NCBI GenBank assembly: GCA_015227615.1
Contig: JAALGZ010000039.1
Coordinates: 186,001-250,000, forward strand
Source of the DNA: Labyrinthula sp. Ha
Taxonomy: Eukaryota > Sar > Bigyra > Labyrinthulida > Labyrinthulaceae
Reading direction: 5' to 3'
Length of the DNA: 64,000 nucleotides
The position numbers and the translations under genes are program-made. The notes under the pieces were generated by a model that was given only the letters and a program-made list of their open reading frames with translations, had not been told where the DNA came from and did no database searches. Below are positions 1 through 9,619 of this stretch, one piece after another. How positions within the stretch are numbered: the first letter of the stretch is position 1; each line of letters begins with the position of its first letter.

Positions 1-199
1 TTCTTCCCAATTTTTCCAAATTTAGGAGACCAATATCAGCGTCACTCATCGTGTTGTATAAAATCTGCGGATCGCTCACCGGATCTGAAGGGAAAATGCG
101 GTATGGTGGATCCATAGTGACTACTGGGAACCTCTCAGTGTAAGAGGCCAGATAATCCTAAACCCTCATTCGACATGTCCTTGCACCTATTGGTTTTTT

Positions 200-727
200 T
201 CAGAAGTACATCCTCAGCTTTCGCCCTATCACATCCAACCTTACCAGATTCGCAATAACCACTTTCTCAAAAATACACTCCGCTATAACCAACTTGCTCC
301 CAGTGAACTCATTATTGACAATCTTCCTAGCCTTCTCCTTATAAAACTCAATTTCCTTCCCTCTTTTCCACAACTTATCAATCAATAGGATCACCACGTC
401 CCTCAACTCCTTCACAGAGCCAGACCACTTTGACAGGCCATTCCATTTAACCTGACCTCCACGGATCAGCTCATTCAATTTATTAAGAACCTTGTTTAAC
501 CCTTCAATTGATAGGAAATCATACGCCTCAACTCCTTCAAACCGATTAGCAAATCTATCATTCCCTTCATGCGTTCTAGTGTATTTCCATCTCGTGAACA
601 TCCTCCTAACCAGCCTCACTTCCTTGTTTGGAGGTAGACTCAGAATCCTATACTTTTCCCCAAAATTGGTAATATTTTGCTTTCTCACTTTTTCCAGATT
701 CAATTTCAAGCCATGAAACTCCTCCAA
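200..727 (-). mobile_element. Tail region of the gypsy element, possible SANT/Myb-like segment
   Basis: This open stretch lies downstream of the chromodomain in the element's reading direction. It is rich in Lys, Arg, Glu and Asn, with helical stretches and no membrane span, so nothing supports an envelope protein. The segment at about 690-820 in the minus direction has spaced aromatic and basic residues, with NKIQRYL and LEEFHGLKLNLEKV, that recall a SANT/Myb-type DNA-binding fold. That resemblance is from memory of pattern only and is weak. No ATG start is evident, and it is probably part of the polyprotein tail. Confidence 0.35.
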
Positions 728-971
728 TGATTGTTTCCGAAGATACCTTTGGATTTTATTATAAATCTGCTACTTGTTTTTACTCAGCAGATGCTTCCGA
801 ATCATTTCAAAATCACCCATCCCATATACCTTAACACAACACTTCAGTACTTCAAACTCATAAATACTCCAAATTCCTTTGAACAATACGACCATCAGAT
901 TCCACTACAATAAGATACTTTTCCACTTTCCCAACAAAGTCGTTCACCATATCGACATCCACCCGTTCGAT

Positions 972-1220
972 CTACTTGACCTGCAAGTCTCCCCAATACA
1001 CACTCTCCGGAAACGCCAGCTTAAGAAACTCCGTCACCTCCAGTTTCCATCTAGAAGACTTCCTACCTAATAAGTTTATAACCATCAACGGTATATCCTC
1101 GAATAATGAAAACGTTGCTTCCCACGTATTTCTGTCCATCGGGAACCCCTTCCATCTTACCTTGAACTGGAATTCCCCAATTGTGGTGTTTCTTACGTCC
1201 AATATCTCCTCCACCCCCAA
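972..1220 (-). mobile_element. Chromodomain of the gypsy integrase
   Basis: The translated minus strand reads VEEILDVRNTTIGEFQFKV followed by RWKGFPMDRNTWEATFSLF. This is the chromodomain signature: a leading V/E-rich beta strand, then YxVKWKGY-like RWKGF, then NTWE. Chromodomains at the integrase C-terminus are the hallmark of chromoviruses and are known to steer integration toward modified histones. The usual aromatic cage is only partly visible, so histone binding is an inference. Confidence 0.75.
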
Positions 1221-2732
1221 GCGATCACGATCCAGAATACATACCGCACGAGTATCCGCACTAGCAAAAAACTGTTAGGGGCGTAAGGAATAAGTAAGCT
1301 ATCGTGCCTAACCTTTTCGTTCCCATCCAAATCCTTTATCCTGCACAACGTGTTCGAGATGATTTCCACAACCTGAACCAGTCCTGTCCACCTAGGGGAC
1401 ACTTATCTTTATGTCTGGACTCAAACCCTTTCTCGGAGAGTAAAACATATTCGCCCGGGTGAAAGTATATTGGCTTCAGCTATTTATTCATCCTCTTGTT
1501 AGCCTGGTATCGATACAATAAACCCTTCCTATATGCATCCTCTTGATAACTTCTTATTCTCTCTTGCAGCTCCTCCGGTATCCTTCTCAGACTTCGAACA
1601 GCACGTTCAGTTAGCTGCAGCATTTCACCTCCCATCAACGATACCCAAGGCTTCACTCCCATTAATAATTCAACCGGAGATTTACTCCCTCCTCTGCAGG
1701 TTAGCAGTGTGGAGTTCAAAAAGACCTGTACCATCAAAATCACCTCACTACAGCGATTGGATAGCAGTCCAAGTTCAGACATGAGAGATCTCAGGTGTCG
1801 GAGAACCTCTCGGTTCTGCAGCTCGACCGTACCAGCGGTCTGTGAGATTTACGCTGTAGTCACTCGATGAGTACCATTGCAGCTCTTCAGGAATTCATTC
1901 ACCATCCTGTTAACAAAATGGCTACCCTGATCGGTAACAAGTAGAAACTCAGACCCCAGATGGAAATGTGCGTGCCACTTCCACAATGCTTTAACTACCT
2001 CCTTCGCTTCCACCTTCTGACAAAAATGCAATAAAGTTGTTCGCGTTAAACTATCAACCACCGTAAGTATCCACCCCAACCTGTTAATGTACAAAAAATC
2101 ACTGTACAACACTTGGCGTGCTTCTCTCCCAAACTCAGTAACATTCAATGATCTCTTTATGATCAAGGAACGTCGCTGACAGTGTAAGCATTGTTTCCTA
2201 AATCTCTTTATCGTCTACAGGAATAACGCTTTCAAACCGCTCTCAATAGTATAATGCTTCCTGATGAATTCAGCTTCCCGTTTCTCAGCTCCATGGTTAA
2301 AGACCGCGTGCGCATGTACTATAGCATATGGAATTAAGTGCCTGGAAAGAACTATTTTCCTTTTTTCTCTCCATACTTCCTTCAGGTTCATATTGTCGAG
2401 GTGCTGTATCTTTAAAAGAAATAGTTCATCCATCACCCCCCCCCCCAAGATGCAGCAGGGCTACCATTCCTACTGGGGCGTCTCCCACTCACATGAAAGC
2501 AGTCCACAAGTTTCCAATATTCTTCTTCCGCACGAGTCACTATCTTCGCTGGGATTTCCTCCTCCCCAGTGGCCTCCGGTTTCATCCACCGACAGATGAT
2601 GTCTGGTGGGATGTTCCTATACCCCGGTAGATGATAAACCTTCAAGTTCATGGTCATAAAATCAGCTGCCCAGCGACCCAGTCGCGCAGCGTGCGCTTTT
2701 ATGTGAACCTGCTTTACCGACAATATTCCCAC
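1193..2732 (-). mobile_element. RNase H to integrase region of the gypsy element
   Basis: From right to left the minus strand shows the end of RNase H (AHAARLGRWAADFMTMNLKV, then the YLPGYRNIPPDIICR type ending), the HHCC zinc module with a CLHC pair near 2180, the integrase core (YSDFLYINRLGWILTVVDSL and LLVTDQGSHFVNR) and the GPY/F module (PRWTGLVQVVEIISNTLCRI). The order is standard for Ty3/gypsy. This stretch is fossil and broken. Confidence 0.8.
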
Positions 2733-2949
2733 TAAGTTTCGATGATCCGTGAACAGAATTGTTTAACGGAAATTATATAGCAAGTACTAAGGAAGCTTCT
2801 TAAGAGCCACCACCACCGGGAACAAACTTTCGAACTGATGTGCCAGTCAAATGACGACTCCTTGAAGGTCCCACTTGTCATGGAAATAATTCTGAAGTTC
2901 GAGGAATAAGGATTTTCGGTATTCACTGCCTCCTCTATTTGAGCTAGAA

Positions 2950-5105
2950 TTAGGTTCCAGTAAAAATCGCTTGCATCACAAAAATGTAAGTAGGTTCCAA
3001 ATGATTACAATGGCCCAGAGTTCGATGTAATGATTTTCTCAGTACTTCCTTTAGCTGTTCGAAAGCTTCCTTCATTTCCTCCGTCCATTTTATTAGCAGC
3101 TTCTTTCTCTCTAATGTCTTGATCTTCCCAACTATTCTGCAGTTCTTCGTTATTCTATGGCGTAGCTTAGAAAAACCTGGTAAAATAAAACAAAGGAAAT
3201 TAGCCGTGTAAATGAACTGGGCTAGCTCGTGCACATATCTTAGATTTGCCCGGAACAATAGCTCATCTACGTAAGAACGGTCATATTGGTATCCTGAGCC
3301 ATCCAATTTCCTTCCACAGAAGGTAGCAAACGAACCCACCAAATGACATTTATCCACATTTAGCCGTAAGTTCATCTCTTCTGTTCTTATTAGATATTTT
3401 TCCAATATTTTGAACAGCTCTTCCAGTGATCTAGCCATGATGACTGTGTCATCAATCCATTGCATGCAGTTCCGCGGCCATATTTCCGCCTTCAATAGCA
3501 CATCGTAGATCTGGCGCATGATGAACAATGATGGGGTGTTGTTCCACCCTTGGGGCGCCCCCTTAAAACTATACGCGACTTCTGACGGTGTAGTGAAAGT
3601 AAATAAACGTCCTGTTTCCATCGTACAAGGCAGGTAATCAAAAGCTGACAACAAATCAAAGGAACTAAAAAACTTCATCTTCCGAGCCCGTAAAAACTGT
3701 ACCTCTATTTTTGGCAAACTGTTACTCACCTTCTGCGCTATCTTATTCAGTGGCGGAAATCCACCACTAGCCTATATTTCTTAGGCCCCTTCTTCGGTAC
3801 AACCAGTAACGCCATTGCCGTAGTCGGGTTATTGTTGACCCGAATGATGCCGGTCTGTAGCATCTGCTTAAGCCTACGATCGAGGAATTTCTCCTGTTCG
3901 TAGCCTAGTGGGTGCTGGTTCAATACACCTACTGACTTACCTTCCATAATATTACATTCAATTGGGGGTAAGTTACTCAATACAGTAGGAGACTCTCCAT
4001 CTCCAAATGAACCACTGTATTTTACAAATAGGGATGTAAACCTTGTTCTCCACACCTCAGAATTGTTGAAGACTTTAAGATCCAAAGAACTCATCATCGT
4101 TAACAACTTAGCCGCTATCCTTTTCTTATCTTCTTCACGACTCACGTCCAGATTAGCTCCTACATCAATCTTTCCATCAGTGTCGAAATCCTCTTCCTCA
4201 TCCTCTGGACTAAGGTTAACTGGTTCGTCCGAACAGAGTTTTGCAGGCCAAGATATTGCCCTAACCATCTGTTCAAATTCTTCTTCTGGAGGCAGAATAT
4301 ATTCAACATCGTCATCATCCTTCTCAACTTCAAGCTTTTCTAGCTTCAAAACTCTTCCATCCTTCCACTCCTCTACTTCTCTAAACCAGTTGACATCCTC
4401 CTCGTACATTGCAGTCATCTTCTTCACACTAGCCACCTCCTCCAAGAACCAGTCCACTAGTGGACAGCTTCGCTCCATCACTTTTACCTCCGCCTTAGTT
4501 GATTGCATCTTACTCCTCAAAGCTGAAATTGGGTCTAGGCAATGATTTCTCAGGACATCATTCCCAATTATTATGTCATCCCAGTTTTCAACTTCTAAGA
4601 TCATAGCATAAAAATTCGGCAAAGTGTATGTATTAGCATCAATAAGAATTTTCACCTCTTTCGTGTAACCAACCTCATGCACTTCATATTGAGATCCGCA
4701 TGCCGCGGCTACCTTCACAGAGTTCCTCAGTTTAACTACCTTCGTACAGAATCTTTTCAACCTGGAGTTGATAACGCTTCTGAAAGCACCACTATCCAGC
4801 AAAGCAAAAAACATCTCCTTTCCTCCATTTATTCTTACTTTAACTTCTGCATCTCTCTCCGCCCTATCATATCTAATAATCTTAGGGCCATCCTTAAAAC
4901 TCTTTTCCACTCTACTCGCCACAGTATTCTTCTCAGTTAAACAGTTCATCATGATGTCATTTCCAAACAAATCGTTAGCGTGTTGAATGTGATCGATCTC
5001 ATAATCCTCTCCCTCTTTGATCTCATTCAACTGAGCTATTTTTGTATCCTCAGAACGCTTCGCGCCATCCATGGATATTTGCGTTCGGTTCATTACTTCC
5101 GTCAA
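2950..5105 (-). mobile_element. Protease to reverse transcriptase region of the gypsy element
   Basis: The minus strand encodes a retropepsin with FALLDSGAFRSVINSRL, a long acidic linker, then the reverse transcriptase with MLQTGIIRVNNNPTTAMALL, VPKKGPKKYRLVVDFR and the catalytic block QWIDDTVIMA, which corresponds to YVDD. Domain order and motifs are those of Ty3/gypsy pol. Fossil. Confidence 0.85.
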
Positions 5106-5515
5106 ACCTGTGATAATAGAAACATCATCTCTATCTTCTTCAATACCAGCAACATTATTATTCTCCTACATTTCTCGTTTCTGATCCTCCTTCTTCTTTC
5201 ACTTCTCAATGTACTTATCCCATCTTTCATTGAGTATTCTCACACTGGGTCGTTCGTATCTTGGCTTGGTGTCCTTCTTTAGCCATCACCTAGCTTCATG
5301 GTGACCGAAGAAGAAACAGTAAAGACATAGATATCTTTCTTGGAATCTGCGCTCCTCACAATGCTCGGTTTTCTTGACTGCTATTTTGTAACATTCGTTT
5401 CCTTCGCCCTTGCTATAACATGTTTCGGAGGTATACAGGACAAAAAATATTTCTTAAGGTTCTTCCTGTCCTTACTCTCCAGACAATTCCTGGATTCGAA
5501 GTGCTTATGTCTCAC

Positions 5516-6055
5516 TCAAATGTAATTAGGGAGTATTGAAAATATTGCTCTTGCTATCTGTTTGGGTTTGATCTTTGCACTAGATGGTAGTTCTGTAACT
5601 AACTTACTCACCTTGATAAAAGCCAATTCCACAGCCTCTTCCGGTTCAATATCTTCCCTGAACTCTACATATTTTTTGATCATCTCTCCTACGGTTAAAT
5701 CCTCCCTAATCTTATTCTTTTTCAGTTTCTCCTTCAAATATTTTATGATGCTCTCATTTGATTTCGTCTTCCCTAACGCCTCCATCGCTTCATAGACTTT
5801 GAAAGAAATCTTCTGCTTTAATTTAACCTCAGTTTTTTGCTGATCACTCAAGCGTTCGTATTGGTACAGGAATTTTTCAATTCCTTCGACCGAAAAGTCT
5901 CCGAGTTCTTCTATCTCGGAAGTTTGATTTACTAAAGTTCCCATTAGGGTGGTTAATATTTTCATATGATCCTCGTTTAATTCTTGTAACATCTTTTTCA
6001 TTTGGGCTTGATTCATCGCCCTAGGAGTAGTCTCTTTCTTTTCCACTCCACTCAT
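5516..6055 (-). mobile_element. Gag region of the gypsy element
   Basis: This stretch encodes about 179 residues from an ATG at 6055. It is Lys/Glu-rich and helical, with the segment GIEKFLYQYERLSDQQKTEV typical of retrotransposon capsid-like regions. A zinc-knuckle-like stretch (CLYCFFFGHHE) follows downstream near 5300. Fossil gag of the same element. Confidence 0.7.
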
Positions 6056-6989
6056 AATTCCAGACCTTTAATAGAATATCACTCGATTTCTTTTTCCTTT
6101 CTGCTTCTTAGAAAACTTCTCTGTATAAGTTCACTCTAGTTCCAGGAAAGTTTTCAATATTGCAATATTGAGGTTTTCCGTCTAGATAAACAAAATAAAC
6201 AAGACGTGCGCAACCAGAACGTGTGAACGCAAAGAAATTATAAGCAGTAAAGTGTATTCTTGATAGTAAAGTATCTAAATATAGCTCCAAAAACAGTAAA
6301 TATTGAACGAAAACTTTCTTTATTCCAAACTTAACTTTTATTACAACCGATAACGGATATATTTCACTGCTCCTAAGTCACCTTTAATGACGTGTACACC
6401 TAATACTAGTTCCCATAAATCATAAATTCCACAACTGCACAAATATGCACCCTTATTTCATAATCAAGTCAGCTCAGTTATTACAGCTATCGGAAATAAA
6501 GTGACACTTCCTAGTAAACCCATTTTCACTTAACAAGTGTGATATAAACCCAGTTACCTATAAAGAACCTTTATTAGAAAAAACTATTCTACTTGAGAAA
6601 TCCATAAGAAGTAAATAACTACGCTATACGATAAACTACTGTTAAAGACTATCTATTCAATCACTTGACGCTTATTCGACGCACGACTCTTTTTATTACA
6701 AGACATTCTTAGCAAGAGAGGTAATATATTCTAATCACGGGAGTACTAAAAGCACTTTTATACACAGAAAGGTTAAAAGAATCACCACTCCCGAGTTACA
6801 AGCAGTTAAAATTTGCCATTATTCTTTCTTTTACCCGATCCCTGCGAAATTAGAACTATTTCCTAGATCGAAACGTTTCAATAACTTATCTTTTGGGAGT
6901 TAACTCTTGGCCTGTTCTCACGTTTACACCTCACGGGTTAATACTAGCGAGTTAAAACCCTTTGACGCTCTATCATATAAACTAAAGCT
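6056..6989. other. Non-coding interval, probably gypsy leader and 5' LTR plus promoter of the next gene
   Basis: No gene is visible. By position the first several hundred bases should contain the 5' leader and LTR of the minus-strand gypsy element, but with its partner LTR outside the window no LTR boundary can be fixed. The last part, AT-rich around 6900-6989, would hold the promoter of the 6990 gene. Confidence 0.5.
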
Positions 6990-8045
6990 ATGAATAACTT
7001 AATGGATACTTTATACAATTTTAAATCCAAATTTATGGATGAAAGTTTTCAAAACGAAACAAATGAACTTGCAATTTCGACAATAGGTGTCTTAAATGGA
7101 GTTCGTATTTATAAACCACAACCTGCTGACTTTTATACAAACTTGAAAATGGCAAAATCAAGCCAATACATTCTTAACAAAACTTATGTTAAGTTTGATT
7201 ATCTCTCCGAACCTATTAAAAAACAGGATCTTAAGTCTTTGAGCTCAGTTTTAGGGTCAATGAAAGTGGAGAAAATAACTTTCAACGAGTTGGAACTGAA
7301 ATTTCGAACCTTTAATAAATTGTTAAGAGCTTGCATAAAAAATAGTGAAAATTTATGCGAGGTATTTTTCCCTTGTATTAACGAAAGTCAAAAGGTAGCT
7401 TTAATTCTCACTGAACTGAAAAAATTAAGCACACTCAAACAGATGAAAGTTTACAAAAAGCAAATTGAAAATTTTTCCGTAGCTTTTCTTTCATTTTTTA
7501 GATACTCAAAATCTATTTTCAACTCGGTTGAATTTTCAGGTGTGAAAGAATCGCTTCCTATATTTAAATCTCCATCACCTTTTAAATCACTCCAAAATGT
7601 AACTCAACTACTTCTTCGTACGCCAAAAGAAAATAATTTGATCACACCAAGATTACTAAATGCTCTTTGTTTATCTAGTTTCTCAAACACTTTGATTAAA
7701 TTTGAGTATATTGTTATTTCTGATGAATTTGAAGAAGAGAGTATGAGAAGTCTAGTATCTTTTCTTCATAGATGCAAGAAACTTGATGAGGTTGTTCTCC
7801 GTCATTGTTTCTGCAAGAAAATAACGCTAAATTCTGCACTATATAAGGTCATCTATGAGAAAACAGGTTGGATGTCAAATTTTTCTATAGTTTCAAGCAT
7901 TTACTCAATAGATGCAAAAGGCCTAAATACTCAGTTTTCTAAGTTTTACAAAATCCCTGGAAGAAACTGGCTTAGGATTTCCAGGGTATATATTAGGCTT
8001 ATTCATGAAGCCAAAATTTCTTATTTAGCAAAGGACTTATTTTGA
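6990..8045 (+). CDS. Uncharacterised 351-aa protein (orphan)
   Basis: The frame is clean and uninterrupted from an ATG at 6990 to a TGA at 8043-8045, 351 residues. I do not recognise the family. The protein is rich in Leu, Lys, Phe and Ser, with no signal peptide or membrane span. Hydrophobic residues recur with spacing such as FEYIVISDEF and LDEVVLRHCF that vaguely recalls the strand-turn units of leucine-rich-repeat proteins, for example F-box or RNI types, but no consensus repeat can be aligned by eye. No intron is needed. It lies 260 bp upstream of HisRS on the same strand, in a tight gene cluster. Its length in such AT-rich DNA makes a chance frame very unlikely. The function is unknown. 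Confidence 0.8.
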   Translation: MNNLMDTLYNFKSKFMDESFQNETNELAISTIGVLNGVRIYKPQPADFYTNLKMAKSSQYILNKTYVKFDYLSEPIKKQDLKSLSSVLGSMKVEKITFNELELKFRTFNKLLRACIKNSENLCEVFFPCINESQKVALILTELKKLSTLKQMKVYKKQIENFSVAFLSFFRYSKSIFNSVEFSGVKESLPIFKSPSPFKSLQNVTQLLLRTPKENNLITPRLLNALCLSSFSNTLIKFEYIVISDEFEEESMRSLVSFLHRCKKLDEVVLRHCFCKKITLNSALYKVIYEKTGWMSNFSIVSSIYSIDAKGLNTQFSKFYKIPGRNWLRISRVYIRLIHEAKISYLAKDLF

Positions 8046-8305
8046 AGTAAATTTATTTTGTTTCATTCTTTCTACTTTAATCATTTACCCCTGGAATAAC
8101 GAAAACACAAGATTATGTAATCGACCATTTCATAACTTAATACAAGTATAGTTACCCGAGAGATAAGGTTTGGATTATATATTAAAACCTTTTATTACAA
8201 TCTTTATTTTCCTCTATTTATTAAAATACAGTTTACTTTATTATTTTTATCTCTTCTATAAACAGGAAAAGTATTATTGGATGGCTATATTGGACATTTT
8301 CCAAA

Positions 8306-9619
8306 ATGTCAAAACCAAATACAAGAATATTATCCGTTAGAGGAACAAGAGACATATTCGGAGTTGACTATGAGCTAAAACGTTTCATTATAAATAAGTT
8401 TGAACAAGTCTGTCGAAAATATAACTATTCTGGATTAGAAACTCCAATACTGGAACATTTTTCTGTTTTCGAACGCTCTGTTGGTGAGAATGTCGATGTT
8501 CAAAAGGAAATGTACAAGTTTGAAGATAGAAAAGGCCGAATCCTTGCACTGAGACCTGAGTTTACAGCAGGAATTATCAGAAACTGTGTTGAGCATAATA
8601 TATATGGTAAGTTTTTTAGTCAAGGACCTGTTTTTCGTTATGATCGTCCGCAAAAAGGTAGAGAAAGACAGTTTTACCAATGCAATGTTGAAAATCTTGG
8701 TTCATTTGGACCTTTTTCAGACGCCGAAAGTGTAAAACTAAGCTTAGATTTTTTGAAATCTCTAAATATTCTTCGATCTAGCTACGAGACAAGCATATCG
8801 GATGTCAAGATCAACTTAATAATGAATTCTCTAGGCGACAAACAATCAAGAGAACAATATGAGAGAGTTTTAAGAGAGCATTATGAAAAGTATAGAAGCA
8901 ATTTATCATATGAAAGTTCTTTAAAGCTGGAATCCAAATCAGTACTTGGAATTCTAGACTCAAAGAATGCAAATGATAAACAAATTTCCTTAACGGCACC
9001 TAAGGTTTCAGACTTTCTAACAGATTATTCAAGAAAATACTTTGATAAGGTTCAAGAATATCTTTCATATTATTCTATTCCCTTTTCTATTGATGAAAGA
9101 ATGGTCAGAGGCTTGGATTACTATCAACACACAATCTTTGAAGTCGATGTCCAAAGTGGGCAAGAAACAGGTTTCAACGGCTCTATTATTGGTGGTGGGC
9201 GATACCATGAAATAGCAAAATCCTTGGGAGCAAAAGAAGATATTAATTCAGTTGGATTTGCAGCTGGCTTAGAGCGCCTAATGTTACTTGTTAAATCGGA
9301 TGGAACTCTTTTTAATAAGGTAAAGAGTCAGTTGTACTTGGAAAGTGGACAGGGCTATGCTGTTTGCCCAATTAATGTTGAGAACGAAGAGGAAGTTAAG
9401 TTTAGTCTTGAAGTTCTTGATGCTTTGAGAAGTGGTAACAGAAGAAGTGAGCTGCTATTGAATGGTAGATTAAAGCGACGAATGAAGGACGCAGAAAAAA
9501 GAAAGTTGTCAAATGTAATCTTCATTGGGGAAAAAGAAGTATCTTCTCGGTCATTGAAAGTAAAGAACCTTGAATCAGGAAAAGAGCAACACGTTTCTCT
9601 AGAAAACGTTACAACTTAA
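8306..9619 (+). CDS. hisS: Histidyl-tRNA synthetase, bacterial type
   Basis: A 437-residue class II aminoacyl-tRNA synthetase that charges tRNA-His. Visible parts are ALRPEFT (81-87), motif 2 FRYDRPQKGRERQF (110-123), the histidine-specific RGLDYYQHT (268-276), the second histidine motif GGGRYHEIAKSLG (296-308), motif 3 GFAAGLERL (317-325) and a C-terminal anticodon-binding domain (about 340-430). Length and domain detail match bacterial HisRS. The N-terminal WHEP extension of many animal cytosolic enzymes is absent, and no clear mitochondrial presequence is seen. Motif 2 carries Asp where FRxE has Glu. It is intronless, and its codon and base use look like the neighbours', so it is resident and not contamination. 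Its 3' end overlaps the convergent GTPase gene by 11 bp. It may serve the mitochondrion or the whole cell. Confidence 0.95.
   Translation: MSKPNTRILSVRGTRDIFGVDYELKRFIINKFEQVCRKYNYSGLETPILEHFSVFERSVGENVDVQKEMYKFEDRKGRILALRPEFTAGIIRNCVEHNIYGKFFSQGPVFRYDRPQKGRERQFYQCNVENLGSFGPFSDAESVKLSLDFLKSLNILRSSYETSISDVKINLIMNSLGDKQSREQYERVLREHYEKYRSNLSYESSLKLESKSVLGILDSKNANDKQISLTAPKVSDFLTDYSRKYFDKVQEYLSYYSIPFSIDERMVRGLDYYQHTIFEVDVQSGQETGFNGSIIGGGRYHEIAKSLGAKEDINSVGFAAGLERLMLLVKSDGTLFNKVKSQLYLESGQGYAVCPINVENEEEVKFSLEVLDALRSGNRRSELLLNGRLKRRMKDAEKRKLSNVIFIGEKEVSSRSLKVKNLESGKEQHVSLENVTT

Larger units (their letters stand above)
1..6055 (-). mobile_element. Ty3/gypsy LTR retrotransposon with chromodomain, broken, left end outside window
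   Basis: Read on the minus strand, the parts follow in the standard Ty3/gypsy order: gag, aspartic protease, reverse transcriptase, RNase H, HHCC zinc module and integrase core, GPY/F module, then a chromodomain and a further tail region. Integrase after RNase H and the terminal chromodomain place it with the chromoviruses. The 3' LTR must lie left of base 1. The 5' LTR was not located but would fall somewhere in 6056-6980. The coding region is broken, with roughly ten interruptions, so this is an inactive fossil. Protein domains are still easy to read, which suggests moderate rather than great age. It has no obvious close relation to the gypsy element at 38080-43070. Confidence 0.88.

Noticed and set aside
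200-727. Envelope gene in the gypsy element
   Set aside because: No signal peptide, membrane span or cysteine pattern is present. The region looks like an extension of pol.
4063-4545. 160-codon plus-strand Ser-rich open frame
   Set aside because: It lies antisense to the acidic linker of the gypsy polyprotein. Ser-rich sequence is the expected mirror of Glu/Asp-rich codons.
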